Source of the DNA: Chitinophaga sp. YR627
GTDB taxonomy: Bacteria; Bacteroidota; Bacteroidia; Chitinophagales; Chitinophagaceae
NCBI RefSeq assembly: GCF_900114995.1
Contig: NZ_FOUX01000003.1
Coordinates: 434,001 to 498,000, forward strand
Direction of reading: 5' to 3'
DNA length: 64,000 bases
Position 1 is the stretch's first letter; every line of letters starts with the position of its first letter. The notes under the pieces are model-generated. The model was not told the DNA's origin and did no database searches. It saw nothing but the letters and a program-made list of their open reading frames with translations. Both the position numbers and the translations under genes were made by a program. Of this stretch, positions 7,901 to 15,604 are shown piece after piece.

Positions 7901-9638
7901 TAGTAAACAGTTGCCACCAAGTAGCTTCTTTGATTCACTGATGAAGGAAGTTGATGATGAGGAAAATGTAACAGCAGATATGCCAAGTATCCTGGGTATG
8001 TGTGATGCACAGGGTGCTCCGCAACGCATGTTACGCTGGCATTATCGTAGCCGGCATGAATCACTGATCACGATGTCTAATCATGAGTTCTATGAAAATA
8101 AACTGGTGATTTTCCCAAGTCCGGGTGCTGCACATCAGATGGGATTAGTTTATCATCATCTGAAAGAAGCAACCTACGATCGTGGTAAAACAAGAACGAA
8201 TCAGCAGGAAGCAGATGCCATCACTACAGCTGTGATTGAACATGCAAAACAACATCCTGAAATGAGTTTAGGTGTAGTTGCTTTCAGTACTGCACAGATG
8301 CAGGCAATACAGCAATCACTTGAAACAGCCAGAAAGAAAATGCCTGAGCTGGAATCATTCTTCAAAGCACATCCGCATGAGCCATTCTTTGTAAAGAACC
8401 TGGAGAATGTACAGGGTGATGAACGTGATGTAATATTTATCAGTATAGGTTATGGCCGCACACCGGAAGGAACAGTGAGCCTTGCATTCGGACCGCTGAA
8501 TAACGAAGGAGGAGAGAAGCGACTGAACGTATTGATCACGCGTGCAAAACAACGTTGCGAAGTATTTACGAATCTGACCTCAGATGATATCGATCTGAAT
8601 AAAACAGAAAGTGAAGGCGTACGTGCGCTGAAGAATTTCCTGTATTTCGCACAACATGGTTCTATGCATCGTTCTTATGCAGATGGATTACCTGCGAATA
8701 TTCCTTTTGAAACACTGGTTGCCGAACAACTGACAGCTGCTGGTTATAATGTGAAGAAACAACTTGGCAGCAAAGGATTCTATATTGATCTGGCGATTGC
8801 TGATCCGGAACATCCGGGTAAATATATCATGGGTATTATGTGTGATGGCGCTGCTTATCACGCTGCCCGTTCTGCGAAAGACAGGGATAGATTGCGTCAG
8901 CAGGTGCTGGAAAATATGGGATGGAATATCTATACCGTTTGGAGTACCGATTGGTTCCGTCATCCCGTACGTGAGTTGAAAAGATTGCTTGCAGCAATTG
9001 AATCGGTGCGCGCAAATGAAGGGGAGAACCAGGAAGCAATTGTGCCTTCTGAAGACTATACAATGGTAAGAGAAGAAGAGGAGGAAGGCGCAGACGTACC
9101 ATTATATGAAATGGCAGTGCTACCGGAAGAAATAGCATTAAAAGATCTGCATCAGCATCCGGCAGATAAATTAAGATCCTGGCTGGAGATGATCGTACGT
9201 GTAGAGAGTCCGGTGCATGTCGAAGAAGCAACGCGCAGAATACTGGATGCAGCAGATGTATCCCGTGTAGGAAACAGAATTCGTGAGGTATTGAAACAGG
9301 CAATTGCAGACGCAGTTGGAAATGATACGGTTGTTGTAAAAGAGGAATTCCTCTGGGATGCGGAGATGGAAAAACCATTAGTACGTAGCAGGGCGAATTT
9401 GCCTACTGCATCGCGTAAGATGACTTATATCGCGCCGGAAGAATTAGGAGCCGTTGTAGAGAAAACAGTGCAGGATGCAGTAGCAATCACGATGACGGCG
9501 GCGATACCTGTTATTGCAAAAACATTGGGATTTGCGCGTGTAACAGAAGATCTGCGGACTGATTTACAGGAGGCGGTAGAAAAAGCCCTGGCAGATGGTA
9601 TCATCTACCAGGACGATGAATGGTTAAAAGTGAAGTAG
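4959..9638 (+). CDS. DUF4011 - SF1 helicase - REase - DUF3320 protein, putative anti-phage defence
   Basis: A single 1559-residue protein. The N-terminus (about 5-230, LEASRRELLDLGLRNPLLNY) is a DUF4011 domain. Superfamily 1 helicase motifs follow: Walker A GPPGTGKS at 322-329, Walker B DEASQ at 956-960, GDSKQLPP at 980-987, LRWHYRSRHE from 1025, NVQGDERD at 1150-1157 and LNVLITRAK at 1189-1197. After this comes an MTES_1575/Vsr-like restriction endonuclease fold (about 1240-1340, with YIDLAI, CDGAAYH, DRDRLRQ and WSTDWF). A DUF3320 segment sits around 1405-1455. The ~620-residue insertion between Walker A and B is typical of this family. The architecture matches what was reported as a DUF4011-helicase-Vsr (Hhe) defence candidate; that match is from memory. 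In the nuclease, the usual Glu of the ECDG motif is Met1294. The gene stands alone, and its stop codon directly abuts that of the convergent VWA gene. Confidence 0.88.
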   Translation: MKESILIKLEASRRELLDLGLRNPLLNYRLPVSRGVHIEQESITNIYEVLVKQSKAMTFLPKTDVKEKKETAVEVTEPVILPEPVTLPEPEEVVHDTRLQTTETAAALQNRLLNTYYAARTSLEEQGVNILFLTLGMLKWYENDNGKEARYAPLILIPVSLERSSARERFRLRYTGSDVEMNLSLQTKIKAEYGIVLPDMPESEEIAVTEYIQQIDAAVNGMDGWEVITDAVELGFFSFGKLMLYHDLDSDGWPADEQPANHPILQSLFGDGFSEGAPEVPEDAFIDTETSAHELHQVVDADGSQLLAMLAVQEGRNLVIQGPPGTGKSQTITNLIANAIGEGKKVLFVAEKMAALEVVKRRLDSIQLGDACLELHSHKANKKELHQELRKTLELRKPAILQLQQEVTLLNDYRKELNDYSIAVNTPVGESGITPQQLMGYLLQLKEQFVDITLPRIAIPDIDNWNALSMQRAEAMALRIEHRLKETGMPSSLLFWGIGLTVLVPAEQDRLIPVLQKALDTTTTLQHESAIIAGQVGLSMPLNRKNSMDLSFFVQLASVRPDITGIQLRHPAWLQQKEDIKELLQIGKRLRQLHQAYDAILIPEAWEQQVLEIRQNLLAYGDKWYKFLKGDYNKTNRQLAALCKTAPPDDLPGKLACIDAILEARRLEKQLQEQESLAKELYQQRWQKGQSNWETLETITNYITEVHKQISYGTCTAVILDYLEKNEPVEVAKRYYDTLLRTLQQQGAAIDAVIAAFALNEQRRFRDVTPLLQRPYEEQVVLMQSWIDGLPDIHHAISWNNLADTAKTEGLQVLTEAVAYWPEAATALKGAIQKTWYEYLWEKALMTHAAIRKFERSSHEAAVKQFVKLDTLNLQYNRARAALKHYDGIPPLEAGGQVNVLRTEFNKKARHMPIRKLVQAAGLAIQAIKPVFMMSPLSIANFLPPGSLQFDLVIFDEASQVRPVDALGALLRGKQLVVVGDSKQLPPSSFFDSLMKEVDDEENVTADMPSILGMCDAQGAPQRMLRWHYRSRHESLITMSNHEFYENKLVIFPSPGAAHQMGLVYHHLKEATYDRGKTRTNQQEADAITTAVIEHAKQHPEMSLGVVAFSTAQMQAIQQSLETARKKMPELESFFKAHPHEPFFVKNLENVQGDERDVIFISIGYGRTPEGTVSLAFGPLNNEGGEKRLNVLITRAKQRCEVFTNLTSDDIDLNKTESEGVRALKNFLYFAQHGSMHRSYADGLPANIPFETLVAEQLTAAGYNVKKQLGSKGFYIDLAIADPEHPGKYIMGIMCDGAAYHAARSAKDRDRLRQQVLENMGWNIYTVWSTDWFRHPVRELKRLLAAIESVRANEGENQEAIVPSEDYTMVREEEEEGADVPLYEMAVLPEEIALKDLHQHPADKLRSWLEMIVRVESPVHVEEATRRILDAADVSRVGNRIREVLKQAIADAVGNDTVVVKEEFLWDAEMEKPLVRSRANLPTASRKMTYIAPEELGAVVEKTVQDAVAITMTAAIPVIAKTLGFARVTEDLRTDLQEAVEKALADGIIYQDDEWLKVK

Positions 9639-10769
9639 TTATTTCTTTAGTATAAAATCTTCTCTGGCTGCCCAGTTGTTGATATCCTGTTTACTCAGCG
9701 CAGCAGCCATCAGATCAGGAAATTTGTCGGGCGTACAGGCAAACACCGGAATACCCAGATTGGACAGAAATTGTGCATTACCGTGATCATAAGCCGGCGC
9801 ACCATCATCGTTCAAAGCAAGTAATACGATGACCTGTACGCCCGCGGCTGTTAATTCAGCCGCGCGTTTACGCATCTTATCATCAGCGCCTCCTTCAAAC
9901 AGATCGGTGATCAGTACGAGCACAGTATCTGCCGGACGGGTAATGATCTGCTGACAATAAGAGAGTGCTGCCTGTATATCTGTACCTCCACCAAGTTGTA
10001 CACCAAATAAAAGATCAACAGGATCTTTCAGTTCTTCCGTAAGATCAGCAACAGCAGTATCAAATACCACCATACGTGTTTTTATCGCAGGTATGGAAGC
10101 CATCACTGAACCGAAGATACCTGAATAAACCACTGAAGAACCCATTGATCCACTCTGATCGAGACAAAGCACCACGTCTTTCAGTGAAGTAGTTCTACGG
10201 CCATAACCAATCCGTGTTTCAGGAATGATTGTTTTATACTCCGGCTGATAATGCTGCAGATTCTTAAGGATCGTCGCATGCCAGTTGATCTCATTATGAC
10301 GGGGCCTTCTGTTACGAATGCTCCTGTGCAAACTACCCGTAATTGCCTGTAAAGTAGGTTGGGTCAGTTTTTTCAGCAGTTCATCTACCACACGTTTCAC
10401 CACCTGTCTTGCAGTGTCACGTGTCTTATCAGGAATAGCATGTTTCAGTGTAAGTAATGTAGCTACCAGATGTACATCCGGCTCTACATTTTCCAGCATT
10501 TCCTTTTCAAACAGCATCTGTGTGATATTCAGACGTTGTAATGCATCACGTTGCATGATCTGTACAACAGATGCCGGAAAGAAGGTACGGATATCGCCCA
10601 GCCAGCGGCTGACATTTGGGGAGGAAGCACCGAGTCCTCCTTTCTTTTCGCTGTCATACAAAGCCTCCAGTGTTTTATCCATCTGTAGCTCTGTGCCACT
10701 GAGTGAAAAGCCGGTACCATCTGATTCATTACCACCCAGTACCAGCCGCCATTTATTTAAATCATCCAT
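9639..10769 (-). CDS. VWA domain protein of the MoxR/DUF5682 unit
   Basis: This 376-residue protein has a helical N-terminal half (about 1-190) and a C-terminal von Willebrand A domain. The metal-ion-dependent adhesion site is complete: DQSGS at 204-208, T263 within GGGTDIQ, and D289 within LITDLFEGG. It has no signal peptide or membrane segment and should act in the cytoplasm. VWA proteins encoded with MoxR ATPases typically act as adaptors that bring substrate to the ATPase, as in CbbQ-CbbO. It is the last gene of the five-gene minus-strand unit, 7 bases after the DUF5682 stop. The adaptor role is inferred from that context; its client is unknown. Confidence 0.88.
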   Translation of the reverse strand: MDDLNKWRLVLGGNESDGTGFSLSGTELQMDKTLEALYDSEKKGGLGASSPNVSRWLGDIRTFFPASVVQIMQRDALQRLNITQMLFEKEMLENVEPDVHLVATLLTLKHAIPDKTRDTARQVVKRVVDELLKKLTQPTLQAITGSLHRSIRNRRPRHNEINWHATILKNLQHYQPEYKTIIPETRIGYGRRTTSLKDVVLCLDQSGSMGSSVVYSGIFGSVMASIPAIKTRMVVFDTAVADLTEELKDPVDLLFGVQLGGGTDIQAALSYCQQIITRPADTVLVLITDLFEGGADDKMRKRAAELTAAGVQVIVLLALNDDGAPAYDHGNAQFLSNLGIPVFACTPDKFPDLMAAALSKQDINNWAAREDFILKK

Positions 10770-10776
10770 ATCAGAA

Positions 10777-13023
10777 TTATTTAACGCCCAACATTTGCAG
10801 CACGACAGGAATTCCTTTCAGTGCTCTTGTTGCATCAATGTTTTCCATCGTCTGCTGAGATACGCCCGTAGTGCCACTGACACCACCTTTTGCTTTTTCT
10901 CCCAGCTTTCTTCTTTCTGCTTTGGTAAAACCAGAGAAGGTTCTGCGTAACAATGGAAGCAACTGTTTGAATGCGTCTTCTTCCAGTTGATGCATCCAGT
11001 TATATACCACTGTCCATAGATCATTGTCTACCAGCAGTAATGTACCGCTGCCTTTCAGAAAACCTTCCAGCCAGGCAGCTGCAGTAGCAGGCGGTGTCGC
11101 AGCAGACATTGCATAACTGAATACTCTTACCAGATCATTACAGGAAAGTTGTCTGTGATCGGCCAGCAATCTTGTTGCATAACCACCGATAACAGGTGCG
11201 GAGCTGTCATTGCGTGCAATGTGAGAGATCGTCTGTTGCCATTGTGTGGTCAGTTCGGAGTCCTGCAGGATGAGCAGGGCATCATTCATATTGTAGATCA
11301 GCTCCAGCAATTCAGCTGCTGCATCATCCGCAATACCAATACAGGCGGCAGGTAAACTGATACAGATACGTGTGATCATACCGGCTACAATACCGTCAAC
11401 CAGCGTTGCATCTGTTTTCCTTACGTTACCATAACGGCTGATCTGCACCAGACCAGGAATAACGGTCATCAGTTGCATTACATCACCGGTGGCAGCGGCC
11501 AGGTTATTCACCTGTTGTACGAGTGCTTCTACGGCAGCATGCAGTTCAGCGGGAATGGCTGTTTCCAGCAGCGTACAAACTTCTTTAAGAGAAGTAGCCG
11601 TTTTCGCCTGATGCTGTACATATTTAGAGGCGGCTTCTTCTACCGTATTTCCCCAGCTTCCCTTCTCAATGATATCAATAGAGAATCCGGGGTCCCATTG
11701 TAAGCGCCACTGCTCTTTAAAGGTGCCTTTACCCGAAGGACCGTAACGATGGCCCCAGCGGATGTCCAGCATCTCCATACGATGCAGCAGGATACTACGT
11801 TCAAGATCTGTATCCTTACGGAGATCGAGGACATAGTCTTTATAATCAGCTGTTTGTGGCAGCCTTAATTTCTTCTGTAGTTTTTCGATATCCGTCTGTA
11901 AGGGAGGACGCGGAATATCTGTAGGTACTTCCCCGATCTTATCACTGACGATCAGTTCTTCATTGATCAGTTGCAGCAGAATATCTTCCCCGTTACAGAG
12001 TACGCTGAGAGTTGCTTCATTCAGTTCTTCCAGACCCGCTTTAGGTAATCCTCTCAATGCGGTAAGCGCATTTGCCAATCGTACCGCCTCCATGACGTGT
12101 GCCACAGAAATATCTTTCTGTTGTTCACGGAAAAGACGGGCTACTCTTGACATCCAGCGGGTACCATCATCATTGGGATAGCGCCAGTTATGTTCATACC
12201 ATCCGGGAGAATTGATACCTGCGCCATAGCCACTGTTGTAACTGAGACGGTTGTATGTCCAGGGGATCCAGGTAGTAGCGACTTTCACTTTCGGCAGTCC
12301 CTTAAGCAGTTCGTTGTCATCTTTTGCCTTACCCATATTCAACAGGGCAGGAGTGTGCCAGGCGCCGCATACAACTGCGATCTCTGTATACATTTCCCTT
12401 TCAGCCTGACGAATAGTTTTACGCATATGCGCTTCACGTAACTGCTCTTCACGATCGTAAGGAAGATGAAGGTCCTGCCGGAGTGCCTGCATGCCTTCGG
12501 CAACAGCGGTAAACACGGCTTCCGGGTCCTGTCTGTATTCAAACATATGTTCCCACCATTTCTCTTCATCTGCAAAACCGGCTGCACCTGCGAGATAGGC
12601 TACAGGGTTTCTTCTCACGATATGTGTATCGGGGATATAGGGCGCCAGACTATTGTTAAGCGAAGGTGCTTCTGCTGCATCTTCTTTCGGCTCTCTGGCT
12701 GCTTTCAGTTCAAACTGATGTGCCATAGGAAGGTCCATGAACCGTACAGGAATATTATTCCTGCGGGCATAGAGAATAGCCTGCCATTCAGGAGAGAATT
12801 CTGCAAATGGATAGAACACTGCTTTCTGCGGCGCGTCAGGCTGATAAGCCAGAATAGCCACAGGTGGTTTCAGCAGATCATTATTAACCCATTCCAGGAT
12901 GTTGTCAGCTTCCGGCGGCCCTTCCACCAGTACGATATCCGGTTTAACTTTTTCAAGATATTCCTTCACATGTCTGGCAGAGCCGGGTCCGTGATGTCGA
13001 ATGCCCAGTATGTGTATTGACAT
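10777..13023 (-). CDS. DUF5682 family protein with TraB/TIKI-like N-terminal domain
   Basis: A 748-residue protein whose start (ILGIRHHGPGSARHVKEYL, then PDIVLVEGPPEAD at 28-40) matches the DUF5682 family as I know it. Reading the motifs, the first ~235 residues resemble the TraB/TIKI/EreA-type fold: a paired His near the start (H10, H11), an acidic site at E34 after a hydrophobic strand, a helix with REAHMRKTIRQ at 196-206, and a closing strand AVVCGAWHTPAL at 216-227 with H223. TraB-like proteins share a GxxH start and a closing strand-GAxH. The remaining ~500 residues are largely helical, with no motif I recognise. It lies 9 bases after the MoxR stop and 7 before VWA. A metal-dependent hydrolase or protease-like activity, controlled by the MoxR-VWA pair, is an inference. 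Confidence 0.82.
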   Translation of the reverse strand: MSIHILGIRHHGPGSARHVKEYLEKVKPDIVLVEGPPEADNILEWVNNDLLKPPVAILAYQPDAPQKAVFYPFAEFSPEWQAILYARRNNIPVRFMDLPMAHQFELKAAREPKEDAAEAPSLNNSLAPYIPDTHIVRRNPVAYLAGAAGFADEEKWWEHMFEYRQDPEAVFTAVAEGMQALRQDLHLPYDREEQLREAHMRKTIRQAEREMYTEIAVVCGAWHTPALLNMGKAKDDNELLKGLPKVKVATTWIPWTYNRLSYNSGYGAGINSPGWYEHNWRYPNDDGTRWMSRVARLFREQQKDISVAHVMEAVRLANALTALRGLPKAGLEELNEATLSVLCNGEDILLQLINEELIVSDKIGEVPTDIPRPPLQTDIEKLQKKLRLPQTADYKDYVLDLRKDTDLERSILLHRMEMLDIRWGHRYGPSGKGTFKEQWRLQWDPGFSIDIIEKGSWGNTVEEAASKYVQHQAKTATSLKEVCTLLETAIPAELHAAVEALVQQVNNLAAATGDVMQLMTVIPGLVQISRYGNVRKTDATLVDGIVAGMITRICISLPAACIGIADDAAAELLELIYNMNDALLILQDSELTTQWQQTISHIARNDSSAPVIGGYATRLLADHRQLSCNDLVRVFSYAMSAATPPATAAAWLEGFLKGSGTLLLVDNDLWTVVYNWMHQLEEDAFKQLLPLLRRTFSGFTKAERRKLGEKAKGGVSGTTGVSQQTMENIDATRALKGIPVVLQMLGVK

Positions 13024-13032
13024 ATGAATTAT

Positions 13033-14109
13033 TTATAGATCGCGGCAGGCGCGGTAAATATCTTTCCAGTCTTCTCTGGTTTTTACGACAGTCTCCAGGT
13101 ATTCCTGCCATACCAGTTTATCCTGCACAGGATCTTTCAGTACAGCGCCGATGATACCGGCGGCCAGATCAGCCGCTTTCAGCTGACCATCGCCAAAATA
13201 AGCCGCCATCGCCAGACCGTTATTCACCACAGAAATCGCTTCTGCAGTACTCAGTGTGCCGGAAGGTGCTTTGATCTTTGTTTTACCATCCACAGTTACA
13301 CCATTTCTCAGTTCACGGAAGATGGTCACGATACGACGGATCTCTTCCAGTGCTGGTTTCTCAGCCGGCAGGTCCATCACTTTCTCATAGCTTTCCACAC
13401 GACGGCGTACGATATCGATCTCTTCTTCCATGGAATCAGGTACCGGCAGAATAACCGTATTAAAACGGCGTTTCAGGGCGCTGGAAAGATCGTTTACACC
13501 CTTGTCCCTGTTATTCGCTGTCGCAATGATATTGAACCCTTTCTGTGCCATTACAGCGGTGTTCAATTCTGGCACCGGGAGTGTTTTTTCAGATAAGATA
13601 GTGATCAGCGTATCCTGTACATCTGCACTGATACGGGTCAGTTCTTCAATTCTGACAATTTTACCAGTCTGCATACCACGCATAACGGGTGTTTCTACCA
13701 GGGCTTTTTCAGAAGGACCTTCTGCCAGTAAGCGGGCATAGTTCCATCCATAACGGATGGCTTCTTCCCCGGTACCTGCAGTACCCTGTACGATCATGGT
13801 AGAGTCTCCGCTGATAGCAGCAGCCAGGTGTTCGCTCACCCAGCTTTTTGCAGTACCTGGTAAACCGTATAATAAGAGTGCTCTGTCTGTGGTCAGTGTA
13901 GCCACCGCAATCTCAATCAGTCTGCGGTTACCGATATATTTTGGCTGTATTTCAAATCCGTTTTTCAGGGTGCCGCCCATCAGGTAAGTCACAACAGACT
14001 GCGGCGACAATACCCAGTTATAAGGACGCTTTTCATTGTCCTGTTTTTTCAGCTCTTCCAGTTCTTCAAGGAACAATTGTTCTGCATGTTGACGTAATAC
14101 GTTGGACAT
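13033..14109 (-). CDS. MoxR-type AAA+ ATPase
   Basis: A 358-residue AAA+ ATPase of the MoxR/CbbQ class. The Walker A motif is GLPGTAKSW at 82-90 (the A-K-S variant typical of MoxR). The Walker B strand is IVRIEEL (E155, E156). Sensor 1 is the ATANN segment ending at N200, and the arginine pair RR is at 214-215. The C-terminal lid carries GTLSTAEAISVV. These ATPases form hexamers that remodel or activate a partner protein, usually together with a VWA protein; the VWA gene is two genes downstream. It is separated from DUF5691 by 41 bases and from DUF5682 by 9. This is the energy-using core of the unit. Confidence 0.92.
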   Translation of the reverse strand: MSNVLRQHAEQLFLEELEELKKQDNEKRPYNWVLSPQSVVTYLMGGTLKNGFEIQPKYIGNRRLIEIAVATLTTDRALLLYGLPGTAKSWVSEHLAAAISGDSTMIVQGTAGTGEEAIRYGWNYARLLAEGPSEKALVETPVMRGMQTGKIVRIEELTRISADVQDTLITILSEKTLPVPELNTAVMAQKGFNIIATANNRDKGVNDLSSALKRRFNTVILPVPDSMEEEIDIVRRRVESYEKVMDLPAEKPALEEIRRIVTIFRELRNGVTVDGKTKIKAPSGTLSTAEAISVVNNGLAMAAYFGDGQLKAADLAAGIIGAVLKDPVQDKLVWQEYLETVVKTREDWKDIYRACRDL

Positions 14110-14150
14110 CTTTATATGCTTGAAAAGGTGATTGTTTTGTGTTGAATATT

Positions 14151-15599
14151 TTATTTGAATGCGTTCGTTATCTGCACTTTGCAGAAGATCAGTTTGCGTA
14201 TATGATCGCTGGTATTCCGCCAGGTACCCTGATAGGCGGGTTCTTCCGGCATTAGTTTATCCAGTTCATCTATGATCGCCGGAGGAAGTTGTAATACGTG
14301 CTTATCAAAGAAATTTCGGGTATACTGATAAGGGTTACGGGCCATCCATTTCAGTACTTCACCGGTGAGGGTAAGTCCCCATTCTTCTGTACGGTTACTG
14401 AGATAATTGATCACATCCTGCGGATAGGTAGGGAACAGGCGCAATGCATATTCCTCCTGTTCGGCAGCAGGTAATAAAGGAATGATGTCAGGATAAAAGG
14501 TAGTACTGGTGGCTAATAATAAACGAAGCCAGGTAGTATCTTTAAAACGACCCGCAGCAAGTATCAGCGCAGGAATGAACCGTTTACCCAGATCATCATT
14601 TTGAAAGAGGTCAATGATCTCTTCCTTGTCCATACGGAAGTGTGATTCCCACCAGGAGGGAGGTACGCTTCCCACGAGCTGAAAAAGGATATAGGCTTCT
14701 TCACTGAGATGCTTTTCATTGCTCAGCGTTGCGATACCGGAATCAATAATGACCTTATCCAGGGGTAATTGCAGCGAGATCTGCAATGATTGTTTAGCGC
14801 CACGTGAAACAGCCTGTTGCAATATCTGCCAGTAGGCCTGTACGATAAATGAAGCAGGGATCTGTTTCAGCAATGCCCATATTTCATCCTTTACTTTCTG
14901 GTTTTTCTCCTGCAGAGATTCCAGCCAGCGAAGGTCATCCTCGCCGATGTTAGTACGCATGATCTTCAGGAATTCTGTTCTGGCAGAAGTATTTTCCTGT
15001 GTCCAGGTCTGCATCAGCCATTCCCTTCCTGTACCCGGATAGGATTGACGCATTTCCTGCAGTACCAGTCTGCGGTCTTCCGCGCTTCCTGTTTGCCAGC
15101 GATCTTCGTTGCTGAGTGCAAAAGGAAATTGCCAGTCAGCATTCATATTGCTTAACCACTGACCCCGTTTTCCACATACCGCCATTGTCAGATGCCGGAT
15201 GCGTTTCTGAGAAACAGCCGTTTCCAGTAATACCGGGATATATTCCGGGACTACGATCTGGCCTTTATCATAACAGGCTTCCAGCCAGTAATTGACCAAT
15301 GGCAGGAGGTCCATATCAAGTGCATCCTGTAATGCGTAGATAGCCGCTTTGTTGCAATAGGGCTTCTCTTCAGGTGGTGCCGCCTGCAAAGGAACACCGC
15401 TGTTATGTTCAGCACTGACGCCACTCTGACGATAATTCAGTATGACCGCTGCGATGTGCAGAAACTGTGTTTCCGCATCGAGCGATCTGTCCTCCATGAT
15501 CGTAGCGGCCACAGTGGCCAGGTCTGTCGGAAGTTCCGCAGCAGACAACTGTTTTTTGCCGGTACCCAGGAGGGCGGTGTTAATGATATTATTCCACAT
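14151..15599 (-). CDS. DUF5691 family helical-repeat protein
   Basis: A 482-residue protein beginning MWNNIINTALLGTGKK, which matches DUF5691 as I recall it. It has no signal peptide or membrane segment. The sequence is a run of amphipathic helix pairs. The segment DDLRWLESLQEKNQKVKDE at about 225-245, followed by LLKQIPASF, resembles a HEAT-type repeat unit. This suggests an alpha-solenoid scaffold. It sits between the SWIM gene (5-base gap) and the MoxR ATPase (41-base gap). A scaffold or substrate-binding role within the complex is inferred from fold and context only. Confidence 0.78.
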   Translation of the reverse strand: MWNNIINTALLGTGKKQLSAAELPTDLATVAATIMEDRSLDAETQFLHIAAVILNYRQSGVSAEHNSGVPLQAAPPEEKPYCNKAAIYALQDALDMDLLPLVNYWLEACYDKGQIVVPEYIPVLLETAVSQKRIRHLTMAVCGKRGQWLSNMNADWQFPFALSNEDRWQTGSAEDRRLVLQEMRQSYPGTGREWLMQTWTQENTSARTEFLKIMRTNIGEDDLRWLESLQEKNQKVKDEIWALLKQIPASFIVQAYWQILQQAVSRGAKQSLQISLQLPLDKVIIDSGIATLSNEKHLSEEAYILFQLVGSVPPSWWESHFRMDKEEIIDLFQNDDLGKRFIPALILAAGRFKDTTWLRLLLATSTTFYPDIIPLLPAAEQEEYALRLFPTYPQDVINYLSNRTEEWGLTLTGEVLKWMARNPYQYTRNFFDKHVLQLPPAIIDELDKLMPEEPAYQGTWRNTSDHIRKLIFCKVQITNAFK

Positions 15600-15604
15600 G
15601 TCCC

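Noticed and set aside
10318..10950. 210-codon plus-strand frame opposite the VWA and DUF5682 genes
   Set aside because: Antisense shadow of two well-supported genes with strong domain motifs; it is Cys/Ser/Phe-rich with no family pattern.
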